This document shows, piece after piece, positions 7,541 through 16,782 of a stretch of 64,000 nt of DNA. The stretch is from NCBI GenBank assembly GCA_005883305.1, contig VBAC01000001.1, forward strand, positions 496,001-560,000. The letters are read 5' to 3'. A model generated the notes under the pieces. The model worked only from the letters and a program-made list of their open reading frames with translations, searched no databases and was not told where the DNA came from. The position numbers were made by a program, and so were the translations under genes. How positions within the stretch are numbered: the first letter of the stretch is position 1; every line of letters starts with the position of its first letter. This DNA is from Alphaproteobacteria bacterium. Lineage in GTDB: Bacteria; Pseudomonadota; Alphaproteobacteria; Sphingomonadales; Sphingomonadaceae.

Positions 7541-9877
7541 CTAGGCCTGCTCTTCCGGCTGGTCGGCTCCGGTGGTCTTTCCGGCCGGCTTCTTCTTCCG
7601 CTTCTTCGAGGGTTTGGGCGGCGCGGGGATGATCTCGAAGGTCGGCGCATTGTCCTTGATTCGGACCTTGACCTCGCCGCCGTGGACGAGCTTGCCGAAC
7701 AGCAGCTCCTCTGCCAGCGGCTGCTTGATCTTGTCCTGAACCAGGCGGCCCATCGGCCGGGCACCGTAGAGCCGGTCGTAGCCGCGCGCGGTGAGCCAGG
7801 CCCGCGCCTCGTCGTCGAGCTCGATGTGGACGTTGCGGTCCGCGAGTTGGAGCTCGAGCTGGAGGATGAACTTGTCGACGACGCGGGCGACGACCTCGGT
7901 GGGGAGGTAGGCGAAGGGCACGATCGCATCGAGCCGGTTGCGGAACTCGGGCGTGAACATCCGCTTGACCGCCTCGTCCTGCGCGTCCTCCCTGCTGACG
8001 TTGCCGAAGCCGATCCCCTCGCTCGCCATGTCTGCGGCGCCGGCATTGGTGGTCATGATCAGGATCACATTGCGGAAATCGACCGTCTTGCCGTGATGGT
8101 CGGTGAGCCGGCCGTTGTCCATGATCTGAAGGAGGATGTTGAACAGATCCGGATGCGCCTTCTCGATCTCGTCGAGCAGGAGCACGCTGTGCGGATGCTG
8201 GTCGACGGCGTCGGTCAAGAGGCCGCCCTGATCGTAGCCGACATAGCCCGGAGGCGCGCCGATCAGGCGGGAGACCGAGTGACGCTCCATATATTCGCTC
8301 ATGTCGAAGCGCTGCAGCGGGATGCCCATGATCGAGGCGAGCTGGCGCGCGACCTCGGTCTTGCCGACGCCGGTGGGGCCGGAGAAGAGGTAGGAGCCGA
8401 TCGGCTTTTCGGGATCGCGAAGGCCGGCGCGGGCCAGCTTGATCGCCGAGGAGAGCCGGTCGATCGCCTCGTCCTGGCCGAAGACGACGCGCTTCAAATC
8501 CTTCTCGAGATGCTCGAGCGCCTTCTTGTCGTCGGAGGAGACGCTCTTGGCCGGGATCCGGGCGATGGTCGAGATGACCGCCTCGATCTCCTTGACGGTG
8601 ATCGTCTTCTTGCGCTTCGAGGGCACGACCAGCATCTGCATCGCGCCGACCTCGTCGATCACGTCGATCGCCTTGTCGGGCAGCTTGCGGTCAGAGATAT
8701 AGCGCGCGGAGAGCTCGACCGCGGCCTTGATCGCGTCGGGCGTGTATTTGACCGCGTGATGCTCCTCGAACGCGCTTCGCAGGCCGGCGAGGATCTTGAT
8801 CGTGTCCTCGACCGTCGGCTCGTTGACGTCGATCTTCTGGAACCGACGGAGCAGCGCCCGGTCCTTCTCGAAATGGTTGCGGAACTCCTTGTAGGTCGTC
8901 GAGCCGATGCAGCGGATCGCGCCGTTGGAGAGCGCCGGCTTGAGCAGGTTCGAAGCGTCCATGGCGCCGCCCGAAGTCGCGCCGGCACCGATCACCGTGT
9001 GGATCTCGTCGATGAAAAGGATCGCGTCGGGGAGCTTCTCGAGCTCCGAGACGACGGCCTTCAACCGCTCCTCGAAATCGCCGCGATAGCGCGTGCCCGC
9101 GAGGAGCGAGCCCATGTCGAGCGAATAGATCACGGCCGGCCGAAGCACGTCGGGAACGTCGCCCTCGACGATCTTGCGCGCCAGGCCCTCGGCGATGGCC
9201 GTCTTCCCGACGCCCGGATCGCCGACGTAGAGCGGGTTGTTCTTGGAGCGGCGGCAGAGGATCTGGATCGTTCGGTCGACCTCGGGACCGCGGCCGATCA
9301 GGGGATCGACGCGGCCTTCGGCGGCCTTCTCGTTGAGGTTCACGGTGAACTGCTTGAGCGCGGATTCGGGCTTCTTCTTGCCGTCGTCCTGCTTGATCTC
9401 CTCGGTCTGCTTGCTCTCGGCGGGGGCCGCGACCGCGTCGCCCTTACCGACGCCGTGGCTGATATAGGTGACGGCATCGAGCCGGCTCATGTCCTGCTGC
9501 TGCAGGAAATAGACCGCGTAGCTCTCGCGCTCGGAGAAGAGGGCGACGAGCACGTTGGCGCCGGTGACCTCGTCGCGCCCGGAGGACTGGACGTGCAGGA
9601 TGGCGCGCTGCACCACGCGCTGGAAACCGCTCGTCGGCGACGGCTCGGTCTCCGCGGAGACCTTGAGCGAATCAAGCTCGGTGTCGAGATAGTGCCGCAC
9701 CGCGTCGCGAAGCTCGCCGGTATTGACGCCGCAGGCCTCCATCACGCGGCCGGCGTGGACGTCCTCGATCAAAGCGAGAAGAAGATGCTCGAGCGTCGCA
9801 TATTCGTGGCGGCGCCCACCCGCCTCGGCCAAGGCGTTGTGGAGGGTCTGTTCGAGCTCACGGGCGAAAGAAGGCAT
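7541..9877 (-). CDS. clpA: ATP-dependent Clp protease ATP-binding subunit ClpA
   Basis: A 778-residue AAA+ unfoldase that feeds substrates to ClpP. It has the Clp N-domain (residues 1-145, two repeats), a first ATPase domain with Walker A GDPGVGKT near 219-226 and FIDEIHTVIGAG, and a second with GPTGVGKT near 500, followed by the C-terminal domain with the RNRLDAIVPF segment. The C-terminus has a lysine-rich tail. ClpA normally works with the adaptor ClpS, whose gene usually lies just upstream; here the upstream neighbour is instead a 65-residue DUF1192-like gene about 110 bases away. Identification is firm. Confidence 0.97.
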   Translation of the reverse strand: MPSFARELEQTLHNALAEAGGRRHEYATLEHLLLALIEDVHAGRVMEACGVNTGELRDAVRHYLDTELDSLKVSAETEPSPTSGFQRVVQRAILHVQSSGRDEVTGANVLVALFSERESYAVYFLQQQDMSRLDAVTYISHGVGKGDAVAAPAESKQTEEIKQDDGKKKPESALKQFTVNLNEKAAEGRVDPLIGRGPEVDRTIQILCRRSKNNPLYVGDPGVGKTAIAEGLARKIVEGDVPDVLRPAVIYSLDMGSLLAGTRYRGDFEERLKAVVSELEKLPDAILFIDEIHTVIGAGATSGGAMDASNLLKPALSNGAIRCIGSTTYKEFRNHFEKDRALLRRFQKIDVNEPTVEDTIKILAGLRSAFEEHHAVKYTPDAIKAAVELSARYISDRKLPDKAIDVIDEVGAMQMLVVPSKRKKTITVKEIEAVISTIARIPAKSVSSDDKKALEHLEKDLKRVVFGQDEAIDRLSSAIKLARAGLRDPEKPIGSYLFSGPTGVGKTEVARQLASIMGIPLQRFDMSEYMERHSVSRLIGAPPGYVGYDQGGLLTDAVDQHPHSVLLLDEIEKAHPDLFNILLQIMDNGRLTDHHGKTVDFRNVILIMTTNAGAADMASEGIGFGNVSREDAQDEAVKRMFTPEFRNRLDAIVPFAYLPTEVVARVVDKFILQLELQLADRNVHIELDDEARAWLTARGYDRLYGARPMGRLVQDKIKQPLAEELLFGKLVHGGEVKVRIKDNAPTFEIIPAPPKPSKKRKKKPAGKTTGADQPEEQA

Positions 9878-9986
9878 GCGTTACTCCTTCGGGCCCGACG
9901 AGCGATTCACCGGCGCCCTAGACCCCCAATGTCGGCTCTCCGCGCCTCCACATCAAGCGGCACGGCGAAATCGCTTGGGGAAAACC

Positions 9987-10184
9987 TCATTTCCTGAATA
10001 GATCGTCGGCGCTTGCGCGGAAGTTAACCGAGGCATGAAGCTTGGCCTTCACCCGCTCGATCTCCGCCTCCAGCACCTTTATCCGCGCGTCGAGCTCCTC
10101 GACCGACAGCGGATCGAGATCCTGCTTCGTCAGGAGCTTCAGCGGATCGTCCGGCTTGTCCGGAAAGAGCTCGTCGAGATCCAT
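9987..10184 (-). CDS. Small DUF1192-like protein
   Basis: A 65-residue acidic protein, MDLDELFPDKPDDP..., whose second half is a short coiled coil (SVEELDARIKVLEAEIERVK) followed by a terminal ADDLFRK. This composition matches the DUF1192 family of alphaproteobacterial small proteins, often found beside an NAD(P)H-quinone oxidoreductase gene. The gene here is divergent from exactly such a gene (start at 10248). Its function is unknown; the coiled coil suggests it pairs with itself or a partner. Confidence 0.8.
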   Translation of the reverse strand: MDLDELFPDKPDDPLKLLTKQDLDPLSVEELDARIKVLEAEIERVKAKLHASVNFRASADDLFRK

Positions 10185-10247
10185 TGGCAGAGCGTTGACC
10201 GAAGCGGCGGCCAAGTCAATAAACGCGCATCTCGGAGCGGGGGAATC

Positions 10248-11249
10248 GTGGCTGAACTTCCCAGGGAAATGAAGGCGATCGATCCGGCAGGGGCGGGCGG
10301 CCCGGAGGTGCTCGAAATCGTCGCTCGGCCGGTGCCGCGCCCCGCAACGGGCGAGGTGCTCATCAAAGTCGCCGCCGCCGGAGTCAATCGCCCGGACGTG
10401 CTCCAGCGGCGCGGCCTCTATCCGCCGCCCCCGGGAGCGCCCTCGATTCCGGGCCTGGAGGTGGCGGGGGAGATCGTGGAGGCCGGCGACGGCGTCGGCG
10501 CCGAACTGGTCGGCCAGCAGGTCTGCGCGCTCGTTTCCGGCGGCGGCTATGCCGAATATGCGGTGGCGCCCGCCGGCCAGTGCCTGCCGGTTCCGCCGTC
10601 GCTGAGGATGATCGAAGCCGCGGCCATGCCCGAGACGCTGTTCACCGTGTGGACCAATTTGTTCGAGCGGGCTTATGCAGCCGAGGGCGAGACCGCGCTG
10701 GTCCACGGGGGAACGAGCGGGATCGGGACCATGGCGATCGGCCTTGCCGATCTGTTCGGCCTGAGGATCATCGTCACCTGCGGAAGCGACGAAAAGTGCC
10801 GCCGGGCCGAGGCGCTCGGCGCGGCCCACGCCATCAATTACCGGACCCAGGATTTCGTAGCCGAGGTGGCGCGGCTCACCGGGGGCGCGGGCGTCCATAT
10901 CGTGCTGGACATGGTCGGCGGCGATTATCTGGGGCGCAACCTCGATTGCCTGGCGGAGGAGGGGCGCCACGTCTCGATCGCGGTGCAGGGCGGCGCGACC
11001 GGCGAGGTCAACATCGCGAAGGTGATGCAGCGGCGGCTAACTCTGACCGGCTCGACGCTGAGGCCGCGCTCGGCCCAGTTCAAATGCCTCGTCGCGGACG
11101 AGCTTTCGCGCGCCGTCTGGCCGCATGTCGAGGCAGGCAAATTGAAGCCGGTCGTCGATGCCACCTTCCCGCTGGCGGACGCCGCGAAGGCGCACATGCT
11201 GATGGAATCGGGCGAGCATGTCGGCAAGATCGTGCTGGAGATCGGGTGA
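10248..11249 (+). CDS. NAD(P)H-quinone oxidoreductase (zinc-independent MDR, PIG3-like)
   Basis: A medium-chain dehydrogenase/reductase of about 333 residues. The N-terminal catalytic domain lacks zinc-ligand cysteines, and the cofactor domain has HGGTSGIGTMAIGLA, the Rossmann loop of the quinone oxidoreductase branch. I prefer the GTG at 10248 (VAELPREMKAID), preceded by a GGAGCGGGGG Shine-Dalgarno stretch, because relatives carry a short polar leader before MKAI; an ATG at 10269 is the alternative. It overlaps the downstream GST start (GTGA at 11246-11249). Confidence 0.9.
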   Translation: MAELPREMKAIDPAGAGGPEVLEIVARPVPRPATGEVLIKVAAAGVNRPDVLQRRGLYPPPPGAPSIPGLEVAGEIVEAGDGVGAELVGQQVCALVSGGGYAEYAVAPAGQCLPVPPSLRMIEAAAMPETLFTVWTNLFERAYAAEGETALVHGGTSGIGTMAIGLADLFGLRIIVTCGSDEKCRRAEALGAAHAINYRTQDFVAEVARLTGGAGVHIVLDMVGGDYLGRNLDCLAEEGRHVSIAVQGGATGEVNIAKVMQRRLTLTGSTLRPRSAQFKCLVADELSRAVWPHVEAGKLKPVVDATFPLADAAKAHMLMESGEHVGKIVLEIG

Positions 11250-11881
11250 GCGAGCCGCTGATCCTCCATGAATATCCGCCGTCCGGAAATTGCTACAAGA
11301 TCCGGCTGACGGCGGCCCTGCTCGGGCTTCCGATCGAGCGGCGCTTCTACGACATCATGAAGGGCGAGACGCGCACGCCGCAATTCCTCACCGAGGTGAA
11401 TCCCAACGGGCGGATTCCGGTGCTTCAGATCGGGAAGCGCTTCCTGCCGGAAAGCAATGCCGCCTGTTTCTACCTGGCCGAGGGTTCCGCCCTGGTCCCG
11501 GCCGATCCATTCGACCGCGCGGACATGCTGCGCTGGATGTTCTGGGAGCAGTATAATCACGAGCCCAACGTCGCGACTTTGCGCTTCTGGCACGGCTGGG
11601 TGGGCGAGGAGAATTGGAGCGATTTGCAGCGCGCCCAGGAGCCGGCCAAGCGCGCGGCGGGCGAGGCGGCGCTGGCGCTGATGGACGCGCATCTCGCCGG
11701 CCGCCCCTGGTTCGTCGGCGACTCGGTCACGCTCGCCGACGTCGCGCTCTACGCCTACACGCACGTCGCCGAGGGAGGCGGCTACCGCCTTGCCGACTAT
11801 CCGAACGTCTGCGCGTGGATCGAGCACGTGGCGGCGCTACCCGGCTACGCGCCGATGGACTTTACTCGTCATTCTCGCTGA
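11246..11881 (+). CDS. Glutathione S-transferase family protein
   Basis: The third GST of the window, 211 residues, starting with GTG at 11246 inside the stop of the quinone oxidoreductase gene. The N-terminal domain reads LHEYPPSGNCYKIRL, then NPNGRIPVLQIG and ESNAACFYLAEGS, in the order expected for the thioredoxin-fold glutathione site. The C-terminal domain contains SVTLADVALYAYTHVAEGGG. Pairing with a quinone reductase suggests shared handling of quinones or other electrophiles; this is inference from context. Confidence 0.88.
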   Translation: MSEPLILHEYPPSGNCYKIRLTAALLGLPIERRFYDIMKGETRTPQFLTEVNPNGRIPVLQIGKRFLPESNAACFYLAEGSALVPADPFDRADMLRWMFWEQYNHEPNVATLRFWHGWVGEENWSDLQRAQEPAKRAAGEAALALMDAHLAGRPWFVGDSVTLADVALYAYTHVAEGGGYRLADYPNVCAWIEHVAALPGYAPMDFTRHSR

Positions 11882-12323
11882 TTTCGTGGGCGAGGATGGC
11901 GGTGCCTATGGCGACCGCGACGACGATCGTGCCGACTCCGATCCCGATCCAGCCCAGGGTGGAGACGCCGGCGCGGCGGCCGCCCGGGGCCTGGCTCGCC
12001 GGCGCGACGCCAAGCCGATCGATGCGGGTTCCGGCGAGACGAAGCGCCACCGGCTCGCGATCGCGCAGGCCCAGCTCGATTCCCTCCGCGATGCCGCGGC
12101 GCGATCGTCCGTCCATGGTCGTGCTGAGCACGGCCGGAGCGACCGCCAAGCCGGCCTGCACGCCCCTTCGTCCGCGATCCCCGCCCAATGGAAGGCGAAG
12201 CCGGACGCCGGCGAAGGCGCCGGCCTGCACGTCGCGCGCCTCGGCGAAATCGGCGGCGACGGCCGGCTGCGCGGCGGACAGGAGCAGGGCAGGCACAAGG
12301 CCGGCGGCAATCGATCTTTTCAT
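11862..12323 (-). CDS. Hypothetical exported protein with C-terminal membrane segment
   Basis: A 153-residue protein starting MKRSIAAGLVPALLLSAAQP with a likely signal peptidase site at AVA-AD near residue 23, and one strong hydrophobic segment (LGWIGIGVGTIVVAVAIGTA) near the C-terminus, followed by an acidic tail. The middle is Gly/Arg-rich with no motif I recognise. The start at 12323 is favoured by an upstream AAGGGGGAAC ribosome-binding site. It lies 60 bases downstream of the CoA ligase and overlaps the convergent GST by 20 bases. Function unknown. Confidence 0.65.
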   Translation of the reverse strand: MKRSIAAGLVPALLLSAAQPAVAADFAEARDVQAGAFAGVRLRLPLGGDRGRRGVQAGLAVAPAVLSTTMDGRSRRGIAEGIELGLRDREPVALRLAGTRIDRLGVAPASQAPGGRRAGVSTLGWIGIGVGTIVVAVAIGTAILAHEISENDE

Positions 12324-12383
12324 GAAATTGTTCCCCCTTTTCAAAGGGGAACGTGAAATGGAATTGTGGCGCTTTGCGGGCAA

Positions 12384-13940
12384 TCAGCCGCCGCGAAGCG
12401 CAAATCTCTGCAATTTTCCGGTCGCCGTCTTCGGCAGCGCGTCGACGAATTCCAGCTCGCGAGGATATTTGTAGGGGGCGATGGACGCCTTCACATGATC
12501 CTGGAGGATTGTGGCGGTCCGCGCGTCCGGCGCGTAGCCGGGGGCGAGGACGACGAAGGCCTTCACCTTCTGCCCGCGCTCGGGGCAGGGCGTGCCGATC
12601 ACCGCGCATTCCTGAACCGCGGCATGGGCGTAGAGCGCGTTTTCAACCTCGGGCGCGGCGATGTTGTAGCCCGAGGAGACGATCATGTCGTCGGATCGGG
12701 CGACGTACCAGAAATAGCCGTCCTCATCCTTGCGGTAGGTGTCGCCGGTGACGTTCCAGCCGCCCTGGACGTAGGCGGACTGGCGCGGGTCGTCGAGATA
12801 GCGGCAGCCGGTCGGCCCCTTGACGGCGAGACGGCCGGTGCCGGTCTCCATGGGGGCGCCGGCCTCGTCGAGGACGGCGGCGACATAGCCGGGCACCGCC
12901 TTGCCGGTCGAGCCGGGGCGGATGTCCTGCCCCGAGGCCGAGATGAAGATGTGCATCATCTCGGTCGCGCCGATCCCGTCGACGATGCCGATTCCGGTCG
13001 CCTCCTTCCAGGCCTGCCAGGTCGAGGCCGGCAGGTGCTCGCCGGCGGAAACGCAGGTGCGAAGCGAGGCGATGTCGTGGACCGCGAGCATGGGCAGCAT
13101 TGCCTTGTAGGCGGTGGGCGCGGTGGCCAGCGTGGTCACCTTGTGCCGCGCGACCGCTTCGAGCAGCGCCTTGGGGCCGGGCGTCTCGATCGTCACCGCG
13201 GTGCCGCCGAAGCGCCAGGGGAAAATCAGAAGCACGCCGAGGCCGAAGGTGAAGGCGACCGGCGCCGAGCAGGCCCAGCGATCGCCGGGCTTCGGCTTCA
13301 GGACGTGGCGGGCGAAGCTGTCGGCCGGGGCGAGGATGTCGCGGTGGTAGTGGACGCAGCCCTTGGGGCTTCCGGTGGTGCCGGAGGTGAAGGCGATCAG
13401 CGCCACGTCGTCGCGGCCGGTCTCGACCGGGATGAAGTCGGGCGCCGCTTCGAGCGCCTCGAAGCCATTGTCGCCATCGTAGGCGATCACCGATCCGACT
13501 CCGCCGGCCGCATCGAAATCGTCGCGGAAGCGGGCGTCGACGATGGCGTGGGTGACCCGAGCCCGCTCGAGTATGGTGGCGATCTCGCCTGGGCGAAGCA
13601 TCGGCATGGTGGCGACGACGATTCCGCCGGCCTTGAGAACGCCGAGCCAGGAGGCGAACAGCATCGCGTTGTTCGGCCCGCGCAGGAAAACGCGGTTGCC
13701 GGGGACGAGGCCTTCCTTCTCCACGAGACGGCGCGCGATCCGATTCGAGAGGTCGCGCATCTCGCCGTAGGTCCAGCTGCCGGCATCATTGAGAATCGCG
13801 AGCGCATCCGGATCCTGGTGGTCGATCAGCTCGACGGCGGCGTTCAGCCGCTCGGGATATTGGAGCTCGGGCAGGGTGAAGAGAAATTCGGGCTGCGCCT
13901 CGGGCGGGGGGAGGCGGTCCTTGACGAAGGTATCGGTCAT
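12384..13940 (-). CDS. Aromatic acid CoA ligase (2-aminobenzoate-CoA ligase-like)
   Basis: An ANL-superfamily adenylate-forming enzyme of 518 residues that would activate an aromatic acid to its CoA thioester. Core motifs are present in order: AFTSGTTGSPKG (P-loop), GATEMMHIFIS, GWNVTGDTYRKDEDGYFWYV, RSDDMIVSSGYNI (hinge) and the C-terminal catalytic lysine in PKTATGKLQRF. The overall pattern resembles benzoate/2-aminobenzoate-CoA ligases. It is the last gene of the operon; its ATG overlaps the RidA-like stop (ATGA at 13937-13940). In Azoarcus evansii the comparable enzyme opens the aerobic 2-aminobenzoate pathway. The exact acid is inferred from the neighbouring two-domain monooxygenase. Confidence 0.85.
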   Translation of the reverse strand: MTDTFVKDRLPPPEAQPEFLFTLPELQYPERLNAAVELIDHQDPDALAILNDAGSWTYGEMRDLSNRIARRLVEKEGLVPGNRVFLRGPNNAMLFASWLGVLKAGGIVVATMPMLRPGEIATILERARVTHAIVDARFRDDFDAAGGVGSVIAYDGDNGFEALEAAPDFIPVETGRDDVALIAFTSGTTGSPKGCVHYHRDILAPADSFARHVLKPKPGDRWACSAPVAFTFGLGVLLIFPWRFGGTAVTIETPGPKALLEAVARHKVTTLATAPTAYKAMLPMLAVHDIASLRTCVSAGEHLPASTWQAWKEATGIGIVDGIGATEMMHIFISASGQDIRPGSTGKAVPGYVAAVLDEAGAPMETGTGRLAVKGPTGCRYLDDPRQSAYVQGGWNVTGDTYRKDEDGYFWYVARSDDMIVSSGYNIAAPEVENALYAHAAVQECAVIGTPCPERGQKVKAFVVLAPGYAPDARTATILQDHVKASIAPYKYPRELEFVDALPKTATGKLQRFALRGG

Positions 13941-14329
13941 TCCGGGACGACCGCGAGGGTCTCGATCTCGATCTTCGCCTTCGGCTCGACGAGCGCGGTG
14001 ACTCCGACGACGGCCATGGCGGGGAAATGTTTGCCGATGATTTCGCGCCACGCTGCGCCGATCTCCGCGAGGCTGTTCCGGTAGGCAGCGATGTCGGTGA
14101 CGTACCAGGTCATCCGCACGATATGCTCCGGGCCGGCATGGTCCTCGGCGAGGATGGCGAGCGTGTTGAGCAAGATCTGGCGGAACTGGCCCGCGATATC
14201 CGCGGTCTCGAAACCCTCCTCTGCGTTCCAGCCGACGACTCCGGCGGTGACGATCATGCGTCCGCTGGCGCTGATGCCGTTCGCATAGCCTTTGGGACGC
14301 GGCCAGCCGGGTGGGAGCAGCGCTTTCAC
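13937..14329 (-). CDS. RidA (YjgF/YER057c) family protein lacking the conserved arginine
   Basis: A 130-residue RidA-fold protein starting with GTG at 14329 (GTGA overlap with the dehydrogenase stop). The C-terminal block [20 protein letters not shown] aligns with the E. coli RidA block FPARSCVEVARLP-KDVKIE, so the carboxylate-binding Arg105 is Met105 here. RidA enzymes hydrolyse enamines and imines; those without this arginine do not act on ordinary amino-acid-derived imines. In this operon a ring enamine on a CoA thioester is an expected intermediate, so a deaminase or imine-handling role is a reasonable inference. Family assignment is firm, function is not. Confidence 0.85.
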   Translation of the reverse strand: MKALLPPGWPRPKGYANGISASGRMIVTAGVVGWNAEEGFETADIAGQFRQILLNTLAILAEDHAGPEHIVRMTWYVTDIAAYRNSLAEIGAAWREIIGKHFPAMAVVGVTALVEPKAKIEIETLAVVPE

Positions 14330-15492
14330 CTGGCGAACTCCGCGAGATGAGCGCGGGCGATGACCACCTTCTGCACCTCCGATGCCCCCTCGTAAATCCT
14401 GAGCGCCCGGATCTCGCGGTAGAGGCTTTCGACGGGAACGCCCACGGTCACGCCGAGGCCGCCGAAAATCTGCACCGCCTTGTCGATCACCGCCTGGGCG
14501 CGGTCGGTGGCGTGGAGCTTGGCAAGCGCCGCCTCGTGGCTGTTGCGCCGGCCTTGAACGTCGCGGACCCAGGCGGCGCGGTAGACGAGCAGGGCCGAGG
14601 CATCGATGTCGAGCACCATCTCCGCGAGCATCGACTGGACGATCGCGTTGTCGGCAAGCGTGGCGCCGCCGGACTTGCGGGTGAGGGCGCGCGCCGTGGC
14701 CTCGTCGAGCGCGCGGCGGGCGAAGCCCAAGGCGGCGGCGCCTACGGTGGTGCGAAAGACGTCGAGCGTGGCCATCGCCTGCATGAAGCCGCGGCCGCGC
14801 TCGCCGAGCAAGGCTTCGGCGGGAAGCGCAATCCGGTCGAACTTGAGCGTGGCGAGCGGGTGGGGCGCGATCACCTGGATGCGCTCGCTCGCGTCGAGGC
14901 CGGTCGTCCCTGAGTCGAGGATGAAGGCCGAGACGCCTTTGGCGCCGGGGGCTTCGCCGGTGCGGGCGAAGACGACGTAGAAATCGGCGACGCCGCCGTT
15001 CGAGATGTAGGTCTTGGCGCCGCCCAGAATATAGCCTCCGCCGTCCTCGCGCGCCTCGGTTTCGAGATTGGCGACGTCCGAGCCGGATGAGGGCTCGCTC
15101 AGCGCGAAGGCGGCGATCTTGTCGCCCGAAGCGACGGCGGGAAGATAAGATCGTTTCTGAGCTTCGGAGCCGAACAAGCTGATCGCGCCCGATCCGAGCC
15201 CCTGCATCGCGAAGGCGAAATCGGCGAGGCCATCGTGCCGGGCGAGCGTCTCGCGGATCAAGGCGAACGAGCGGACGTCGAGCGTTTCGTGAACGCCGCC
15301 ATAGGCCGCGGGCACGCAGTAGCGGAGCCAGCCGCCGTCGCCCAGCTTGCGGACCAAAGCACGGCATTCGGCATCGACGTCCGTGCCGTGCGGCTCTCTA
15401 AGAGCCTTTTCGCACCAGTTCTCGAGCTTCGCCGCCAACTCTCTGTGAGAATTGTCGAAGAATGGCCAATCGAGGAAGCTGCGGTCAGTCAT
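14326..15492 (-). CDS. Acyl-CoA dehydrogenase
   Basis: A flavin-dependent acyl-CoA dehydrogenase of 388 residues. It has the FAD/substrate region [17 protein letters not shown], the mid-beta domain, the C-terminal helical domain with [20 protein letters not shown], and the catalytic base Glu368 in [10 protein letters not shown]. It is the fifth gene of the operon. In the proposed pathway it would desaturate or oxidise the reduced ring or the ring-opened CoA ester. Its start overlaps the hydratase-like stop by one base (TGATG). Confidence 0.92.
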   Translation of the reverse strand: MTDRSFLDWPFFDNSHRELAAKLENWCEKALREPHGTDVDAECRALVRKLGDGGWLRYCVPAAYGGVHETLDVRSFALIRETLARHDGLADFAFAMQGLGSGAISLFGSEAQKRSYLPAVASGDKIAAFALSEPSSGSDVANLETEAREDGGGYILGGAKTYISNGGVADFYVVFARTGEAPGAKGVSAFILDSGTTGLDASERIQVIAPHPLATLKFDRIALPAEALLGERGRGFMQAMATLDVFRTTVGAAALGFARRALDEATARALTRKSGGATLADNAIVQSMLAEMVLDIDASALLVYRAAWVRDVQGRRNSHEAALAKLHATDRAQAVIDKAVQIFGGLGVTVGVPVESLYREIRALRIYEGASEVQKVVIARAHLAEFAR

Positions 15493-16301
15493 CAGTCGCC
15501 CTCGAACACCGGCGTCCGCTTGGCGGCGAAGGCTTCGAAGGCGCGGCGGAAATCGTTGGTGCCCATACAGATCGCCTGGGCCTGCGCCTCCATCTCGATC
15601 GCCGTGTCGAGGCTGACCGCCCATTCGGTGTTGAGCTGGTTCTTGGTCATGCCGTGGGCGAATGTGGGGCCGCTCGCGAGGCTGCGGGCCAGCGCCTGCG
15701 CCTCATCGAGCAAGCTTTCGGCCGGGACCAGGCGATTGTGGAAGCCCCAGCGTTCGCCTTCCTCGGCGCTCATCATTCGGCCGGTGAAGAGCAGTTCCGA
15801 GGCGCGGCCCTGGCCGATGATCCGCGGCAATATGGCGCAGGCGCCCATGTCGCAGCCGGCGAGGCCGACGCGGGTGAAGAGGAAGCCCGTCTTCGCCTCC
15901 GGAGTCGCGATTCGCATGTCGGACGCCATTGCGACGATCGCGCCGGCGCCGGCGCAGACGCCGTCGATCGCCGCGACGATCGGTTGCGGGCAGCCGCGCA
16001 TCGCCCTGACCAAGTCGCCGGTCATCCGCGTGAAATCGAGCAAGGCGGGCATCGCCATCCCCGTCAGCGGGCCGATGATCTCGTGAACGTCGCCGCCCGA
16101 GCTGAAATTGCCGCCGGCGCCGGCGACGACGACCGCTTTCACGTCCCTGGCGTAGACCAGATCGCGGAAGAGGTCGCGAAGCTCGGCGTAGGACTCGAAC
16201 GTCAGCGGATTCTTCCGCTCGGGCCGGTTCAGCGTCACGGTGGCGACGCCGCCCTGGTAGGACCAGGCGAAATGGGCCGGCCGGTAGGTCTCAGGGTTCA
16301 A
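15492..16301 (-). CDS. Enoyl-CoA hydratase/isomerase family protein (non-canonical active site)
   Basis: A crotonase-fold protein of 269 residues read from a TTG at 16301, preceded by AAAGGAC at good spacing; no ATG fits as well, since upstream codons lie inside the MarR gene. The oxyanion-hole segments [12 protein letters not shown] and [17 protein letters not shown] are present. By eye, positions of the two catalytic glutamates of classical enoyl-CoA hydratases are Ile122 and about Phe142, while an aspartate occurs in GLAGCDMGA (Asp151). This points to a crotonase reaction other than simple hydration, such as ring hydration or cleavage in the anthraniloyl-CoA route. Confidence 0.85.
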   Translation of the reverse strand: MNPETYRPAHFAWSYQGGVATVTLNRPERKNPLTFESYAELRDLFRDLVYARDVKAVVVAGAGGNFSSGGDVHEIIGPLTGMAMPALLDFTRMTGDLVRAMRGCPQPIVAAIDGVCAGAGAIVAMASDMRIATPEAKTGFLFTRVGLAGCDMGACAILPRIIGQGRASELLFTGRMMSAEEGERWGFHNRLVPAESLLDEAQALARSLASGPTFAHGMTKNQLNTEWAVSLDTAIEMEAQAQAICMGTNDFRRAFEAFAAKRTPVFEGD

Positions 16302-16782
16302 GCTGCTGTCCTTTCGCGATCGACTGCTTGAGCTCGCCCAGCGCGTGATAAAGCTTTTCCCGCGCCTCGCCATCCATGCCCCCGACCAGCCGCTCGATCC
16401 AGTCGTGATGCGCAGCGGCGAGGCCGGCGAACTCGGCCCGGCCCCTGGCGGTCAGGCGCACAATCGACGCGCGCTTGTCGGCGGGCGAGGGGGCGATGCG
16501 CACCAGGCAGTCGCGGGCGAGCTTCTGGACGAGCTGGGTGACATTGCCGTTGGAGACGAGCAGCGCGCGCGAGAGGGCGCCCATGGTCATCCCCGCTCGT
16601 TCGCGATCGAGCGCGGCGAGGACGTCGAATCGGGCGAGAGTGGCGCCGCGCCCGGCGAAGCGGCGCTGGACGTCCTTCTCGATCGCCATCGTGCAGGAGA
16701 GCAGTCTGAGCCAGACCCGGACGCTCGACCGGTCGGCGAGCGCGCCGTCATGCTTCTCGCGAATGGCGAGGGCGCCGGTCAT
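16291..16782 (-). CDS. MarR family transcriptional regulator
   Basis: A 163-residue winged-helix repressor of the MarR family. The DNA-binding domain reads [37 protein letters not shown], followed by the wing with [20 protein letters not shown], the most conserved MarR signature (DxR). It is embedded in the operon, overlapping the SDR gene by ATGA and the hydratase-like gene by 11 bases. MarR proteins in aromatic-acid operons usually respond to the CoA thioester intermediate, and the perfect palindrome upstream of the first gene (19896-19909) is its obvious candidate operator. Confidence 0.92.
   Translation of the reverse strand: MTGALAIREKHDGALADRSSVRVWLRLLSCTMAIEKDVQRRFAGRGATLARFDVLAALDRERAGMTMGALSRALLVSNGNVTQLVQKLARDCLVRIAPSPADKRASIVRLTARGRAEFAGLAAAHHDWIERLVGGMDGEAREKLYHALGELKQSIAKGQQLEP

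Noticed and set aside
10580..11245. An upstream extension of the third GST in the same frame
   Set aside because: It is the out-of-frame shadow of the quinone oxidoreductase; GST homology begins at the GTG at 11246.
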